Of a stretch of 64,000 nt of DNA, positions 9,520 to 18,955 are shown piece by piece. The translations under genes and the position numbers were made by a program. The stretch comes from Io17-Chloro-G2 sp963663135. GTDB taxonomy: Bacteria > Chloroflexota > Dehalococcoidia > Lucifugimonadales > UBA3495. The stretch lies in assembly GCA_963663135.2 (NCBI GenBank), contig CAXXRM010000002.1, forward strand, positions 496,001-560,000. The letters run 5' to 3'. How positions within the stretch are numbered: position 1 is the first letter of the stretch; the number at the start of each line of letters is the position of its first letter. The notes beneath the pieces are model-generated. The model made no database searches. It was not told where the DNA came from and was given only the letters and a program-made list of their open reading frames with translations.

Positions 9520-10175
9520 GTCTTTCCACCGCCTCCCCGCCGGTCCAGCAGTCCCCGCGCCAGGGGGACCAACAAAGACGCAACGTACAATTTCACCAGG
9601 TCCCCGACAATGAAGGGGTAAAGACCGTACTCTAAAACCTTGTCATCGGGAACAAAAAGGGATAGCTGCAATAGTCCGGGCAGGTAGAGCATGGCGTTTC
9701 CCGCCAGCATTGCCACAATGATCCACACCTTGCGGTCCCAGCCGTGCTCACATAGGTAGCCCACGATGAAGGCGGCCGGAATGAACCCAATCAGGTAACC
9801 GCCCGAAGCCAAATTCCAAAACAGGCCCGAAGACCCTGACGTGAAACCGAAGATGAAGCTGCCGGAAGATAGCTGCCAGAGGTAGTCGGAGCCACCACCG
9901 GCATAAACCGAAAACACGGAACCTTCAGCAAGATACAGGGTAAGGGCCGCGGCTCCCCGCCAACTGCCCAAGGTTGCGCCGGTTAGCAGCACTCCCAGGG
10001 TTTGGCCGGTGATCGGGACGGGGGTAAATGGGAGGTGGATGGATATTCGGGCCAGTAACGCCATAAACAGGCTGAACCCGACAATGAGCACAACGTCTCT
10101 GGCCGCCCTGCGGCCGGGGCCTGACACGGGCAGCAGAGAATCAATTAAAGCTGTTGAACTGGCCTGAGGGAGCAA
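9501..10175 (-). CDS. bioY: BioY, biotin-binding subunit of an ECF transporter
   Basis: This 224-residue membrane protein has about six hydrophobic helices and the BioY-typical segments PFTPVPITGQTLGVLLTGA near 50-70 and GGYLIGFIPAAFIVGYL near 128-144. BioY captures biotin outside the cell and passes it in, usually with the shared EcfT/EcfA energy module, which is not encoded nearby. The start is taken as TTG at 10175, followed by a soluble N-terminal stretch of about 30 residues. A promoter and palindromic operator lie about 100 bases upstream. The 3' end overlaps the metallo-beta-lactamase-fold gene. Confidence 0.9.
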   Translation of the reverse strand: MLPQASSTALIDSLLPVSGPGRRAARDVVLIVGFSLFMALLARISIHLPFTPVPITGQTLGVLLTGATLGSWRGAAALTLYLAEGSVFSVYAGGGSDYLWQLSSGSFIFGFTSGSSGLFWNLASGGYLIGFIPAAFIVGYLCEHGWDRKVWIIVAMLAGNAMLYLPGLLQLSLFVPDDKVLEYGLYPFIVGDLVKLYVASLLVPLARGLLDRRGGGGKTWTSPG

Positions 10176-10572
10176 TTGCGAAAGGACCGTCGGCGATTGT
10201 TGTTCGGCTTGCCCGGGAGAGGAATCTGTTCTGATGACAATCCTGAAACTGAGGACGTAGGCGGAACGAACCGTCGCCGAGTATAATGACGTTTTGCCTT
10301 TTTGGCAAACGTTAAGTAAGGTGGTCCCAGCCGAGTTTCATTAGGGCTTGGGGATTTGGGCTTGCAACCCGCCCGCCGCCGGATTCGCCGCCGATGGGTC
10401 CGCGCCGGTCGGAAATCCCGGGTCGGGCGACACTACTGATTGAGCCGGTAATCCGGAGAAAGAATCAGGCAACTTGGGACATGCCAGACAGCAGCGAAGA
10501 AACAGCTAAACGTTTCTTGATTCGGCTCCCGCGCCGCCGGACACCCCTTTTGGCGCAGCGGACGGCCATCGC
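10176..10572. other. divergent intergenic region between bioY and an unknown gene
   Basis: These 397 bases hold the bioY promoter/operator near 10280-10309. The remainder is GC-rich and I see no gene in it. An open frame at 10394-10576 has no family features or ribosome binding site and is probably chance. No clear rightward promoter is seen apart from a TATAAT at 10282-10287 lacking a -35 box. Confidence 0.5.
10280..10309 (-). promoter_or_regulatory. promoter and palindromic operator upstream of bioY
   Basis: On the minus strand TTGCCA (10303-10308) and TATACT (10280-10285) are separated by exactly 17 bases, a good sigma-70-type promoter firing toward bioY with a leader of about 100 bases. 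A palindrome TTTGCC-N5-GGCAAA (10293-10309) covers the -35 box and half the spacer, the usual place for a repressor site. It does not match the BirA, BioR or BioQ consensus sites as I remember them. A TATAAT on the other strand (10282-10287) has no good -35. Confidence 0.55.
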
Positions 10573-11394
10573 GTGACTTGGGCAGGTACAGCCACGCAGG
10601 TTGCGCCTGCTGCCGAGCTTGCGGAGCAGGTCCCGGAATCGTTGCGCCACCTTCGCGCGGCCTTGGCTACAGGGGCGCCCTGGCATCAGGCGTTGTTGGA
10701 AGCTGTGGGCCTGTGGACACTGCCCCAAGAGGTCCACGAGGACCGCAGGTATCATTATCTCATTGGGGGAGAAGCGTTCGATTGGCTGGTTCTCGCTGAG
10801 CGCCTGTCACCCGAGTTGGACGGCGCCATCTCTGAAGAGGAGCGGGAGAGCCTGCTGCTCAACGGTCGGCTTCCGCAGGAAGTTACTCCGGAAATCTTCC
10901 GCGACCTGCTGGGAACCAACAAGTACCGGGGTTATTTGAACTACTGGTACGGCATTGTGGTGGAGGAGTCGTTACAGCTTTCGGTCGAGGAAGATGTCAG
11001 GAAACGGCAGATCGCCCGGTGTTATCCGGACAGCGATGACCTGGTGGAAGAGGCCTACAACCACCTTTACGGTCTTACCAGGTCGGCTCTGTTGATTGAG
11101 TTCCGTCGCCATGCCAACATCCCTTTGCGCCGGGCGTTGTCCCTCACTGATCTAAAGGAATTCACCTACTGGCTGCATAAACGCCGCCTTGAAATGTGGG
11201 ACCCGGCGCGGGTGGCCAGCGACACCCGCAGGGGCATTTTGAAACACCGGCAGTTGGAGCAAGCCGTGGGCGTTTTCCGGGATTGGGAGGGAGATCCCCT
11301 AATGACAAATGACACTTCGCCCCGGAAGACGCGCTATGGGCGGCAACAGTCCCGCAGTGAGCGCGGCCAGCAAAAAGTTGGCGCCTCCGGTTGA
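10573..11394 (+). CDS. conserved-looking hypothetical protein
   Basis: This soluble protein of 273 residues starts at GTG 10573. Residues 1-240 are mostly amphipathic helix, with many Trp, Tyr and Arg positions such as RYHYLIGGEAFDWLVLAERL (about 59-78) and LNYWYGIVVEES near 120. The tail (about 245-273) is basic and disordered-looking (KTRYGRQQSRSERGQQK), which could bind nucleic acid. Codon use matches neighbouring core genes, and it precedes the S1-domain gene by 95 bases on the same strand. I do not recognise a named family and assign no function. Confidence 0.6.
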   Translation: MTWAGTATQVAPAAELAEQVPESLRHLRAALATGAPWHQALLEAVGLWTLPQEVHEDRRYHYLIGGEAFDWLVLAERLSPELDGAISEEERESLLLNGRLPQEVTPEIFRDLLGTNKYRGYLNYWYGIVVEESLQLSVEEDVRKRQIARCYPDSDDLVEEAYNHLYGLTRSALLIEFRRHANIPLRRALSLTDLKEFTYWLHKRRLEMWDPARVASDTRRGILKHRQLEQAVGVFRDWEGDPLMTNDTSPRKTRYGRQQSRSERGQQKVGASG

Positions 11395-11489
11395 ATAGAA
11401 AACGACCGGAGTCTAGAATAAACCGCCGAAACGCCCTAACCCCCTTGAGGAATTCTTTCCCCAGACCAGGCTACGGAATCAAGGACTGA

Positions 11490-12575
11490 ATGCAAAACGT
11501 CGATTTCAACAACATGGCCGACTTGCCCGAGGAAGTCTTGGGTCCCAAGACTTATGATCCAGGCGAAGCAATGGAGGGTGAAATCGTCCGGATTGACAAC
11601 GACGGCATGGTCGTCAGCGTTGGCCTCAAAATGGAAGGCATGGTGCCCATAGACCAGATGCGGTCCATCACGCCCGACGAATTGGCGGCCCTAAGCCCCG
11701 GCGACTCCATGTTGGTCACCATGGTTGGCGGTGGGGGGCCCGGAGGCATGGCCCTGCTCTCCGTGGACCAGGCCCGGGAGCGCCTTTGGTGGCGGGAGTT
11801 GCAGGACTACCTGGACCGTGGCGAAACCGTTACCGCCCGGATTACCGGCCACAACCGCGGCGGGGTGGAGGTGGACTACCGGGGAATCCGTGGATTTGTT
11901 CCCTTCTCCCATCTGGCCCCCGGGGATAACTCCCAAAACGATTCCGGAGCCGCCGAACGTGTCGGGCAAGAGTGCCCGTTCCACGTGTTGGAGGTGGACC
12001 AGGAACAGGGCAGGTTGGTGCTCACCGAGCGCATTATCTGGCGTCAACGCCAGGAAGACCGGCGCCGGCAGGCGCTTTCCCAAATTGAGCCGGGCTCCAC
12101 ACTAAAGGGCAAGGTTGTTTCGGTAAGGGGATTTGGCGCTTTCGTGGATCTGGGCGGTGTGCAAGGAATGGTCCATATATCGGAGCTTTCCTGGGGTACG
12201 GTCAAGGACCCGCAGGAAGTGGTCAACGTGGGGGACGAGATCAACGTGCAGGTTCTCGCGGTCAATCAGGAGAGTGAGCGCATCAGCCTGAGCCTCAAGC
12301 GGACTATGCCTGAGCCGTGGGAAACGGTTCCCGAGCGTTACCAAATCAGTGAGATTGTGCAGGGCACCGTCACCACGCTGGCCCAATTCGGCGCGTTCGT
12401 CAAGATAGAAGAGGGTGTGGAAGGACTGGTGCATCTCTCAGAGCTTTCCGCCCGCAGAGTGGAGCACGCCAAGGAATGCGTCTACCCCGGTCAATCCGTC
12501 CGCGTGATGATCTTAGAAATCGATACGGCGCGCCGGCGTTTAAGCCTGAGCTATAAAAAAGCTTTTGGGTTGTAG
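11490..12575 (+). CDS. rpsA: S1 RNA-binding domain protein, ribosomal protein S1 homologue
   Basis: This 361-residue protein contains four S1 (OB-fold) domains at about 25-90, 105-180, 195-272 and 283-358. The last two are the most canonical, with GKVVSVRGFGAFVDLGG...GMVHISELSW and GTVTTLAQFGAFVKIEEG...GLVHLSELS. Ribosomal protein S1 binds mRNA on the 30S subunit and helps initiate translation. Four-domain forms are common outside Proteobacteria, where the six-domain form prevails. The start is ATG 11490. The gene symbol follows the domain count and order; a general S1-domain RNA-binding protein is the alternative. Confidence 0.85.
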   Translation: MQNVDFNNMADLPEEVLGPKTYDPGEAMEGEIVRIDNDGMVVSVGLKMEGMVPIDQMRSITPDELAALSPGDSMLVTMVGGGGPGGMALLSVDQARERLWWRELQDYLDRGETVTARITGHNRGGVEVDYRGIRGFVPFSHLAPGDNSQNDSGAAERVGQECPFHVLEVDQEQGRLVLTERIIWRQRQEDRRRQALSQIEPGSTLKGKVVSVRGFGAFVDLGGVQGMVHISELSWGTVKDPQEVVNVGDEINVQVLAVNQESERISLSLKRTMPEPWETVPERYQISEIVQGTVTTLAQFGAFVKIEEGVEGLVHLSELSARRVEHAKECVYPGQSVRVMILEIDTARRRLSLSYKKAFGL

Positions 12576-12752
12576 CACCCATTCAACATCGTGAGGAGTC
12601 TCGGTTTAATTGGAAACAGTTCCGGCAGAATTCCAGGTTACTACAATGAACCTGGACCTGCCCCGGGCTCCATTTCCACTCGCCGCAATTAGTGCAGAGT
12701 GCGTCTAAACTCGGTACCCGGCGCCGATTCAACCCCCTGACAGGAGGTCCCC

Positions 12753-13850
12753 TTGCCTGAGATAGGGCTAACCGTCAACAAACCCACCCATACCTATTGG
12801 GGTTACACCCTTTTTGCCCCAATGGAAGGGACCGACGCGTATTTGATCGACATGGAAGGGCGTATCGTCCACCGGTGGCCCATTCCCTACCGGCCGGGGG
12901 ACTACGGCTACCTGCTGGAAAACGGCAATCTATTGATGTCGGGGCGTACCGGCAAGGGCCCAGTGACCATCGGAGGCCGCAGCGGCGTGGTGATGGAAAT
13001 CGGCTGGAATGGCGAGATTCTGTGGGAGCACGTGGAACACACCATGCATCACGATTTCTGCCGTATGCCCAACGGAAATACCATGGTGTTGGGATGGGAG
13101 TTGATACCCAAAGAAATGGTGGGACAGGTACGGGGCGGGTTGCCCGGAAGCGAACCGGAGGAAGGCATTTGGTGTGACTATTTCCGCGAGGTCACTCCCA
13201 GCGGCGAAACCGCGTGGTTGTGGCACGCCTACGAACACCTCGACTTGGAAACCGACGCGATCTGCTACTTGCACAAGAGGGACGAGTGGACTCACACCAA
13301 CACCTGTGAAGTGTTGCCCGACGGCAATATTCTGACCAGTTGGCGTCTGTTGGACACGGTGGCCATCGTAGACAAGGCTACCGGAGACTTCTCCTGGAAA
13401 TGGGGCCGCGGCGTGCTTGGCCACCAGCATGACCCCAACCTGCTGGACAACGGGAATATCCTCATCTTCGATAATGGATGGCACACCATCACGGCGCCAA
13501 TGCCAGGTTCCAGGGTGATCGAGGTTAATCCGAAAACCAACGAGATCGAATGGGAATACAAAACCAATCCGCCTTGGGGATTTTTCAGCGCCTTCATCAG
13601 CGGGGCGCAGCGCCTGCCCAACGGCAACACTTTGATCTGCGAGGGCATGACCGGCCGGATTCTTGAAGTAACTTATGACGGGGAACTGGTCTGGGAATTT
13701 ACAAATCCGTTCTACGGACCCGATGATCGGTTCGGCCGGGTGAACCGGCTTTTCCGAGCCTACCGTTACGGCCCCGATTTCCCGGGATTCAAGGGCAAAA
13801 CCCTGGACCCAGCGGAATATTCCTGGAGCAGCCATCTGTATCGCAGTTAG
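12753..13850 (+). CDS. arylsulfotransferase (ASST)-like beta-propeller protein
   Basis: This 365-residue protein starts at TTG 12753, seven bases after a strong AGGAGG. It has repeated propeller-blade strands: AYLIDMEGRIVHRWPIP, GVVMEIGWNGEILWEHVEH, MHHDFCRMPNGNTMVLGWE, WTHTNTCEVLPDGNILTSWR and QHDPNLLDNGNILIFDNG. The MHHDF and QHDPN segments match the two conserved His regions of the ASST family, where one His carries the sulfate during transfer between phenols. No signal peptide is visible, unlike classical periplasmic ASST, so a sulfotransferase activity is plausible but unproven. It sits alone between the S1 and valS genes. Confidence 0.75.
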   Translation: MPEIGLTVNKPTHTYWGYTLFAPMEGTDAYLIDMEGRIVHRWPIPYRPGDYGYLLENGNLLMSGRTGKGPVTIGGRSGVVMEIGWNGEILWEHVEHTMHHDFCRMPNGNTMVLGWELIPKEMVGQVRGGLPGSEPEEGIWCDYFREVTPSGETAWLWHAYEHLDLETDAICYLHKRDEWTHTNTCEVLPDGNILTSWRLLDTVAIVDKATGDFSWKWGRGVLGHQHDPNLLDNGNILIFDNGWHTITAPMPGSRVIEVNPKTNEIEWEYKTNPPWGFFSAFISGAQRLPNGNTLICEGMTGRILEVTYDGELVWEFTNPFYGPDDRFGRVNRLFRAYRYGPDFPGFKGKTLDPAEYSWSSHLYRS

Positions 13851-13980
13851 TTCCATTTCGGACCTAATTCATAACAGTATCGGCCTCGTCCGGAGGCGGG
13901 GTATGGTGAACTGATTGAATCTGATGGACACCCTCGACAACAATCTTGAAAACCATTTACGCCAAGGCTGAACCCGAATC

Positions 13981-16722
13981 ATGACTTCCAATCCTTCCTC
14001 TACCACGATGCCATCTGCTTACAACCCCGCCGACGTGGAACAGCGGGTCTATGCCGATTGGGTGAGCAAAGGGTACTTTGCCCCCACGCCGAACCCAGAC
14101 CATGACCCGTTCGTGATTATCATGCCTCCGCCCAACGTGACCGGCGAACTGCATCTGGGGCATGCCCTGGAGAAAGCCGTCGAGGACTCGCTGGTGCGCT
14201 GGCGGCGGATGCTGGGTTTCCCGACTCTCTGGCTCCCGGGGACCGATCACGCCGGTATCGCCACCCAGTGGGCGGTGGAGCAGCAACTCGCCAGCCAGGG
14301 GCGAAACCGCCACGAATTGGGTCGGGAACGCTTCGTGGAGTTGGTCTGGGAGCACGTGGGCAAATTCGGCGGCGTGATCCACGAACAGTCCCGTCGGCTG
14401 GGGATATCCGCCGATTGGGACCGGCACAAGTTCACCCTGGATGAAGGGCCCAGCCGGGCGGTGCGCACCACCTTTGCAAACCTCTACAAGAAGGGCCTGA
14501 TCTACCGTCACGAACGGATCATAAACTGGTGCCCCCGGTGCGCCACCGCACTATCCGACTTGGAGGTGGAGTACCAGGACGTTCAGGGGGCCCTGTACCA
14601 CATCCGTTACCCTCTCGAAGGGGAATCGGAAGGTGAGTCGGGCCGCGGTATCACGGTTGCCACCACCCGACCGGAGACGATGCTCGGCGACACCGGGGTG
14701 GCGGTAAACCCCGATGACCCGCGCTACTCGCAATTCGTGGGCCTCCGGGTCTTGTTGCCGATCATGGACCGCAGCATTCCGGTTGTGGCCGACGAGGCAA
14801 TCACCCAAGACTTCGGAACGGGCGCGTTGAAAGTGACTCCGGGCCATGATCCGGTCGACTTCGAGATCGGGCAGCGTCATGGTTTGCCCATTGAGACCGT
14901 CATCGGCCTCGACGGTAATATGACCGCGGCCGCCGGCAAATACGCCGGCAAGGAGCGTTTCCAAACCCGTCGGGAAGTGGTGGATGAATTGGGCACCCTT
15001 GGGTTGCTGGAGAATATTGAAGACTACAGCCACTCGGTGGGCCACTGCCAGCGTTGCAATTCGGTGGTGGAGCCCTTGGTCAGCCTCCAATGGTTTGTGA
15101 GCCTGGGCAGTCACGATCAACCGGACACCATCGCCGGCCGGGCTCACGCCGCAGTTGCCGGTGGAGAGATCACCGTGGTCCCCGAACGGTTTACCCGGGT
15201 GTACCTTAACTGGTTGGAAAACATCCGCGATTGGTGCATCAGCCGCCAACTATGGTGGGGCCATCGGATTCCGGTCTGGTACTGCGACGATTGTGCCCAT
15301 CTCACGGTCTCGGTTGAGGACGCCGCTGCGTGCGAGTCCTGCGGGTCCGTCGAGATACGCCAGGACCCGGACGTTCTGGACACATGGTTCAGCTCGGGCC
15401 TCTGGCCCCATTCCACACTGGGCTGGCCTGATGAATCCGATGATTTCAAACGTTTTTACCCCACCGCGGTGCTGGAAACGGGTTACGATATCCTTTTCTT
15501 CTGGGTCGCCCGTATGATCATGATGGGCCTGGAGAACACCGGGCAAGTCCCGTTTCGAACGGTGTTCCTCCACGGTCTGGTCCGGGACGGGTCCGGGGCC
15601 AAAATGAGCAAGACCCGGGGCAACACCATGGACCCGTTGGGGCTCATCGACCGCTACGGCACCGATGCCCTGCGTTTCTCGTTGACCACCGGCACGGCGC
15701 CGGGCAACGACTTGCGCTTTACCGAGTCGCGGGTGGAGGCTGCCCGAAACTTCGCCAACAAGATTTGGAATGCTTCGCGGTTCGTCCTGACCAGCCTGGC
15801 AAATGCCACGGAAGCCTCGAATCAGTCCACCCTGTCGGGTTGGCGGGACCTGCGCGATCTTAGCCACCGGGAAGACCGGTGGATTGTCAGCCGCATGGAC
15901 CGCGTGATTGGGGAAGTCAACCGGTCAATGGCGAGCTTCGAGTTGGGGGAGGCCCAGCAGAAGCTCTACGACTTTATTTGGAACGACTTTTGCGATTGGT
16001 ACATTGAGATGGTCAAGATCAGGCTGCGCCAGGGTGGGGCCGACTCACCCCTGCCTACGTTGGTGCATGTCCTGGAACGGACCCTGCGGGCCATTCACCC
16101 GTTCTTGCCCTTCATAACCGAAGAAATCTGGCAAAACCTGAGGGAGCGGTTGCCAGGTGCGGAAGATTTGCCCGAGTCGATAATGATTTGTCCTTATCCC
16201 CAGGACGAGGGGCATCGGTTTGACGCGGAAGCCGAGGACCAAATCGGCCTGGTTATGCGCACCGTCCGGGCGGTGCGTAACACCCGGGCACAATTGGGCA
16301 TACCGGTCAACCAGACGCTGGAAGCGTTGGTGGAAATTGACGACTTCCAAGGCGACCTACAGAGCGCCATAGAAGAGGAATCACAGGTTGTCAGGGCTCT
16401 TTGCCGGGTCGATCCCCTGCGCGTTGTTCCCGGCGGGTCCTCCGCGTCGGACGCCCGGAAAGGCGTGACCCTGGTAGTCAATCCCCTTGTGGTGCGCCTG
16501 CCCCTGGAAGGAGTGGTGGACCTTTCCGAGGAAAGCCAACGTCTGCGAAATGAAATGGACGAGTGTCTGCGCAACCTCAACCGCCTGGAAACACTGGTGT
16601 CCAACCCGAATTTCAAGGCCAAAGCTCGGCCCGAGGTGGTCCAAAAAGAGGAGGGCCGCTTGGCGGAACTTCAAGACCGGCGCCAACGCTTGGAAGAAAT
16701 CCTGGCCCAGTTGGCCGCGTAA
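13981..16722 (+). CDS. valS: valyl-tRNA synthetase
   Basis: Class I aminoacyl-tRNA synthetase of 913 residues that charges tRNA-Val. The HIGH motif appears as PPNVTGELHLGHAL (about 42-55) and the KMSKS motif as GAKMSKTRGN (about 539-548). Between them lies the CP1 editing domain with the conserved TTRPETMLGDTGVAV segment. The anticodon-binding helical domain follows, and residues after about 845 form the C-terminal coiled-coil arm typical of ValRS. Length matches the family. The start ATG 13981 is followed by a short variable stretch and then YNPADVEQRVYADWVSKGYF, as expected. The aroE gene follows after about 56 bases. Confidence 0.97.
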   Translation: MTSNPSSTTMPSAYNPADVEQRVYADWVSKGYFAPTPNPDHDPFVIIMPPPNVTGELHLGHALEKAVEDSLVRWRRMLGFPTLWLPGTDHAGIATQWAVEQQLASQGRNRHELGRERFVELVWEHVGKFGGVIHEQSRRLGISADWDRHKFTLDEGPSRAVRTTFANLYKKGLIYRHERIINWCPRCATALSDLEVEYQDVQGALYHIRYPLEGESEGESGRGITVATTRPETMLGDTGVAVNPDDPRYSQFVGLRVLLPIMDRSIPVVADEAITQDFGTGALKVTPGHDPVDFEIGQRHGLPIETVIGLDGNMTAAAGKYAGKERFQTRREVVDELGTLGLLENIEDYSHSVGHCQRCNSVVEPLVSLQWFVSLGSHDQPDTIAGRAHAAVAGGEITVVPERFTRVYLNWLENIRDWCISRQLWWGHRIPVWYCDDCAHLTVSVEDAAACESCGSVEIRQDPDVLDTWFSSGLWPHSTLGWPDESDDFKRFYPTAVLETGYDILFFWVARMIMMGLENTGQVPFRTVFLHGLVRDGSGAKMSKTRGNTMDPLGLIDRYGTDALRFSLTTGTAPGNDLRFTESRVEAARNFANKIWNASRFVLTSLANATEASNQSTLSGWRDLRDLSHREDRWIVSRMDRVIGEVNRSMASFELGEAQQKLYDFIWNDFCDWYIEMVKIRLRQGGADSPLPTLVHVLERTLRAIHPFLPFITEEIWQNLRERLPGAEDLPESIMICPYPQDEGHRFDAEAEDQIGLVMRTVRAVRNTRAQLGIPVNQTLEALVEIDDFQGDLQSAIEEESQVVRALCRVDPLRVVPGGSSASDARKGVTLVVNPLVVRLPLEGVVDLSEESQRLRNEMDECLRNLNRLETLVSNPNFKAKARPEVVQKEEGRLAELQDRRQRLEEILAQLAA

Positions 16723-16778
16723 GGGAATCCCGTGTTGGGCCTGGGAATCTCAATTGCAGGCCCGAAGGACTTTTCCGA

Positions 16779-17633
16779 TTGAATTCTGAAATGGGCGTCA
16801 TCGGTTCCCCTATCGGGCATTCCGTTTCCCCCGCCTTCCAGCAGGCAGCCCTGGATCAAGCCGGCATCAATGCAACCTACCTGGCCTATGATGTCTTGGC
16901 CGAGGAATTGAGGGCGTTCGTACAAGGACTGCGTGAACCTGGGGTGCTGGGCATTAACATCACCACTCCTCACAAAGGAGCGGTTATTCCTTTCCTCGAC
17001 GAAATGGACGATTGGGCCACCGCCGCCGGCGCAGTCAACACAATCGTGGCCCGAGAAGGCCGGCTAACCGGACATAACACCGACGGCGTCGGTTTTTTGA
17101 GGGCCCTGCGGGACGAGGCGGGTTTTTCTCCGGAAGGCCGATGCGCCCTGGTCCTGGGAGCCGGCGGGTCGGCCCGGGCCGTGGTTCTCGCGCTATCCCG
17201 GTCAAACGTCGCCGGCCTGACCATTGCCAACCGGACCCTTAGCAAGGCCGAAACCTTGGCCGAACTGGCTCAACAGAACGGCGTCTCGGCGTCAGCGATG
17301 GGTTTGGACCAGGATAGCCTGACCACGGTTGCCAAAGAGGCGGACCTGATAGTGAATTGCACGTCAATAGGCATGGTCCGGGGGCCCGACGAAAACGGTG
17401 CGCCCTTGCTGAGAGACCAGATTCCACCGTCGGCCCTGGTCAATGACCTGGTGTATAATCCCAAGGAAACCCCCCTGTTGCGGGAGGCGGAGGCCGCCGG
17501 AGCCAAGACGCTGGGCGGCATATACATGCTGGTGTATCAGGGCGCCAGCGCCTTTGAAATGTGGACCGGTAAACCTGCCCCGGTGTCGGTAATGTTGGAA
17601 GCGGCGCTTGCCGCCATGGCAGCCCGAGGCTGA
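16779..17633 (+). CDS. aroE: shikimate dehydrogenase
   Basis: This enzyme reduces 3-dehydroshikimate to shikimate with NADPH. Visible motifs are GVIGSPIGHSVSP at the N-terminus (shikimate binding), NITTPHK with the catalytic Lys, AVNTI, GHNTDGVGF with the catalytic Asp, VLGAGGSARAV (NADP loop), NRT and the C-terminal YQGASAFEMWTGK. The frame opens inside valS, but the family begins just before the GVIG motif. I choose TTG 16779 (284 residues) with GAAGGA about ten bases upstream; ATG 16791 is the alternative. It lies with aroC, two steps later in chorismate synthesis. Confidence 0.93.
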   Translation: MNSEMGVIGSPIGHSVSPAFQQAALDQAGINATYLAYDVLAEELRAFVQGLREPGVLGINITTPHKGAVIPFLDEMDDWATAAGAVNTIVAREGRLTGHNTDGVGFLRALRDEAGFSPEGRCALVLGAGGSARAVVLALSRSNVAGLTIANRTLSKAETLAELAQQNGVSASAMGLDQDSLTTVAKEADLIVNCTSIGMVRGPDENGAPLLRDQIPPSALVNDLVYNPKETPLLREAEAAGAKTLGGIYMLVYQGASAFEMWTGKPAPVSVMLEAALAAMAARG

Positions 17634-17761
17634 AACTCAATCTCGGGCGTACCCCTCGGGCAACTTCGGTCAGACCTGCCGCAACACTCTTGAAAACATT
17701 CGGCGCCGGCGGAACAGGTAAGTTGAGGCGCCCAAAAATCTCCGTTTATCGAGTGTCATAG

Positions 17762-18955
17762 ATGATTCGGTTTTTCACGGCTGGCGAGTCCCACGGTCCT
17801 GGCCTGGTGATCATTATTGAAGGGGTCCCGGCGGGGCTTCCCCTGGATGAGGGGTTCATTGCCGGCCAGCTTGGACGACGCCAAAAAGGCTATGGCCGGG
17901 GCGGTCGTATGCTCATTGAGCAAGACCGGGCGGTAATCCATTCGGGGGTCAGGCACGGCAAAACCCTGGGTAGCCCGATTGGAATGACCCTGGAAAACAA
18001 AGACTGGGTCAACTGGCAGCAATCGATGGCCATTGAAGACTTGGATGAGGCGGATCTCGACCCCGACGACCCGCGCTCCCGAAGGGTAACCCGTATCCGT
18101 CCTGGGCATGCCGACCTTCCCGGGACGATGAAATATGGTTTTGAAGACGTCCGGAACGTGCTGGAAAGGTCCAGCGCTCGCGAGACCGCGGCTCGTGTGG
18201 CGGCGGGCGCCGTGGCGGTCCGCATGTTGGAAGAGTTTAACGTAAGCCTGCACAGCCACGTAATCTCCATCGCCGGGGTATTCGCAGAGCCAACCGATGG
18301 GGCCATTGATTGGGATTCCGTGGAAGAATCTCCGGTGCGCTGTGCTGATCCCAAGGCTTCCGTAATGATGATGGCGGAGATAGACGCCGCCAAGGAAGCC
18401 GGAGACACTGTGGGCGGGACGGTTGAAGTCATTGCGGAGAACGTGCCCATAGGACTGGGGTCACACGTTCATTGGGACCGGAAGATTGACGGGCAAATAG
18501 CGCAGGCGATCATGTCCATCAACGCCGTCAAGGCCGTGTCGGTTGGTCCCGGCTGGGACGTAGTGCAGCTTCGAGGCTCACAGGTCCATGACGTCATCGA
18601 GCCGGTCACCGACCCGGACCATCCGTGGCAAAGAAACACCAACCGCCTCGGCGGGACCGAAGGCGGTATGACTAACGGCATGCCCCTGGTAACCCGCTTC
18701 GGCATCAAACCTATCGCCACCATGGTCAACCCGCTGCCTTCAGTAGACCTGGATACCGGGGAGCTCGTCCAGGCGCATTTCGAGCGGTCTGACGTCTGCC
18801 AGGTGCCCCCCGCAGGAGTAATCGGCGAGGCAATGGTGGCCCTGGTGTTGGCCAACGCCTTCGCCGAAAAATTTGGCGGAGATTCCATCTCAGAAATGCG
18901 CCGGAACTACCAGGGCTACATGAAGACCGTGGGTCCCCGCCAGTTATACCGGTAG
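17762..18955 (+). CDS. aroC: chorismate synthase
   Basis: This 397-residue enzyme converts EPSP to chorismate using reduced FMN. The N-terminus MIRFFTAGESHGPGL is the family signature containing an active-site His. Other diagnostic stretches are GRGGRMLIEQD, RPGHADLPGTMKYG and SSARETAARVAAGAVA. Late in the protein, RLGGTEGGMTNGMPLVTR and the closing part of the domain are complete, so the gene looks intact. It starts at ATG 17762, 128 bases after aroE, and probably belongs to the same aromatic amino acid group. Confidence 0.96.
   Translation: MIRFFTAGESHGPGLVIIIEGVPAGLPLDEGFIAGQLGRRQKGYGRGGRMLIEQDRAVIHSGVRHGKTLGSPIGMTLENKDWVNWQQSMAIEDLDEADLDPDDPRSRRVTRIRPGHADLPGTMKYGFEDVRNVLERSSARETAARVAAGAVAVRMLEEFNVSLHSHVISIAGVFAEPTDGAIDWDSVEESPVRCADPKASVMMMAEIDAAKEAGDTVGGTVEVIAENVPIGLGSHVHWDRKIDGQIAQAIMSINAVKAVSVGPGWDVVQLRGSQVHDVIEPVTDPDHPWQRNTNRLGGTEGGMTNGMPLVTRFGIKPIATMVNPLPSVDLDTGELVQAHFERSDVCQVPPAGVIGEAMVALVLANAFAEKFGGDSISEMRRNYQGYMKTVGPRQLYR

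Noticed and set aside
16563..16778. N-terminal extension of aroE inside valS
   Set aside because: The extension is Pro/Arg-rich, out of frame with valS and absent from the family; the enzyme begins at 16779 or 16791.
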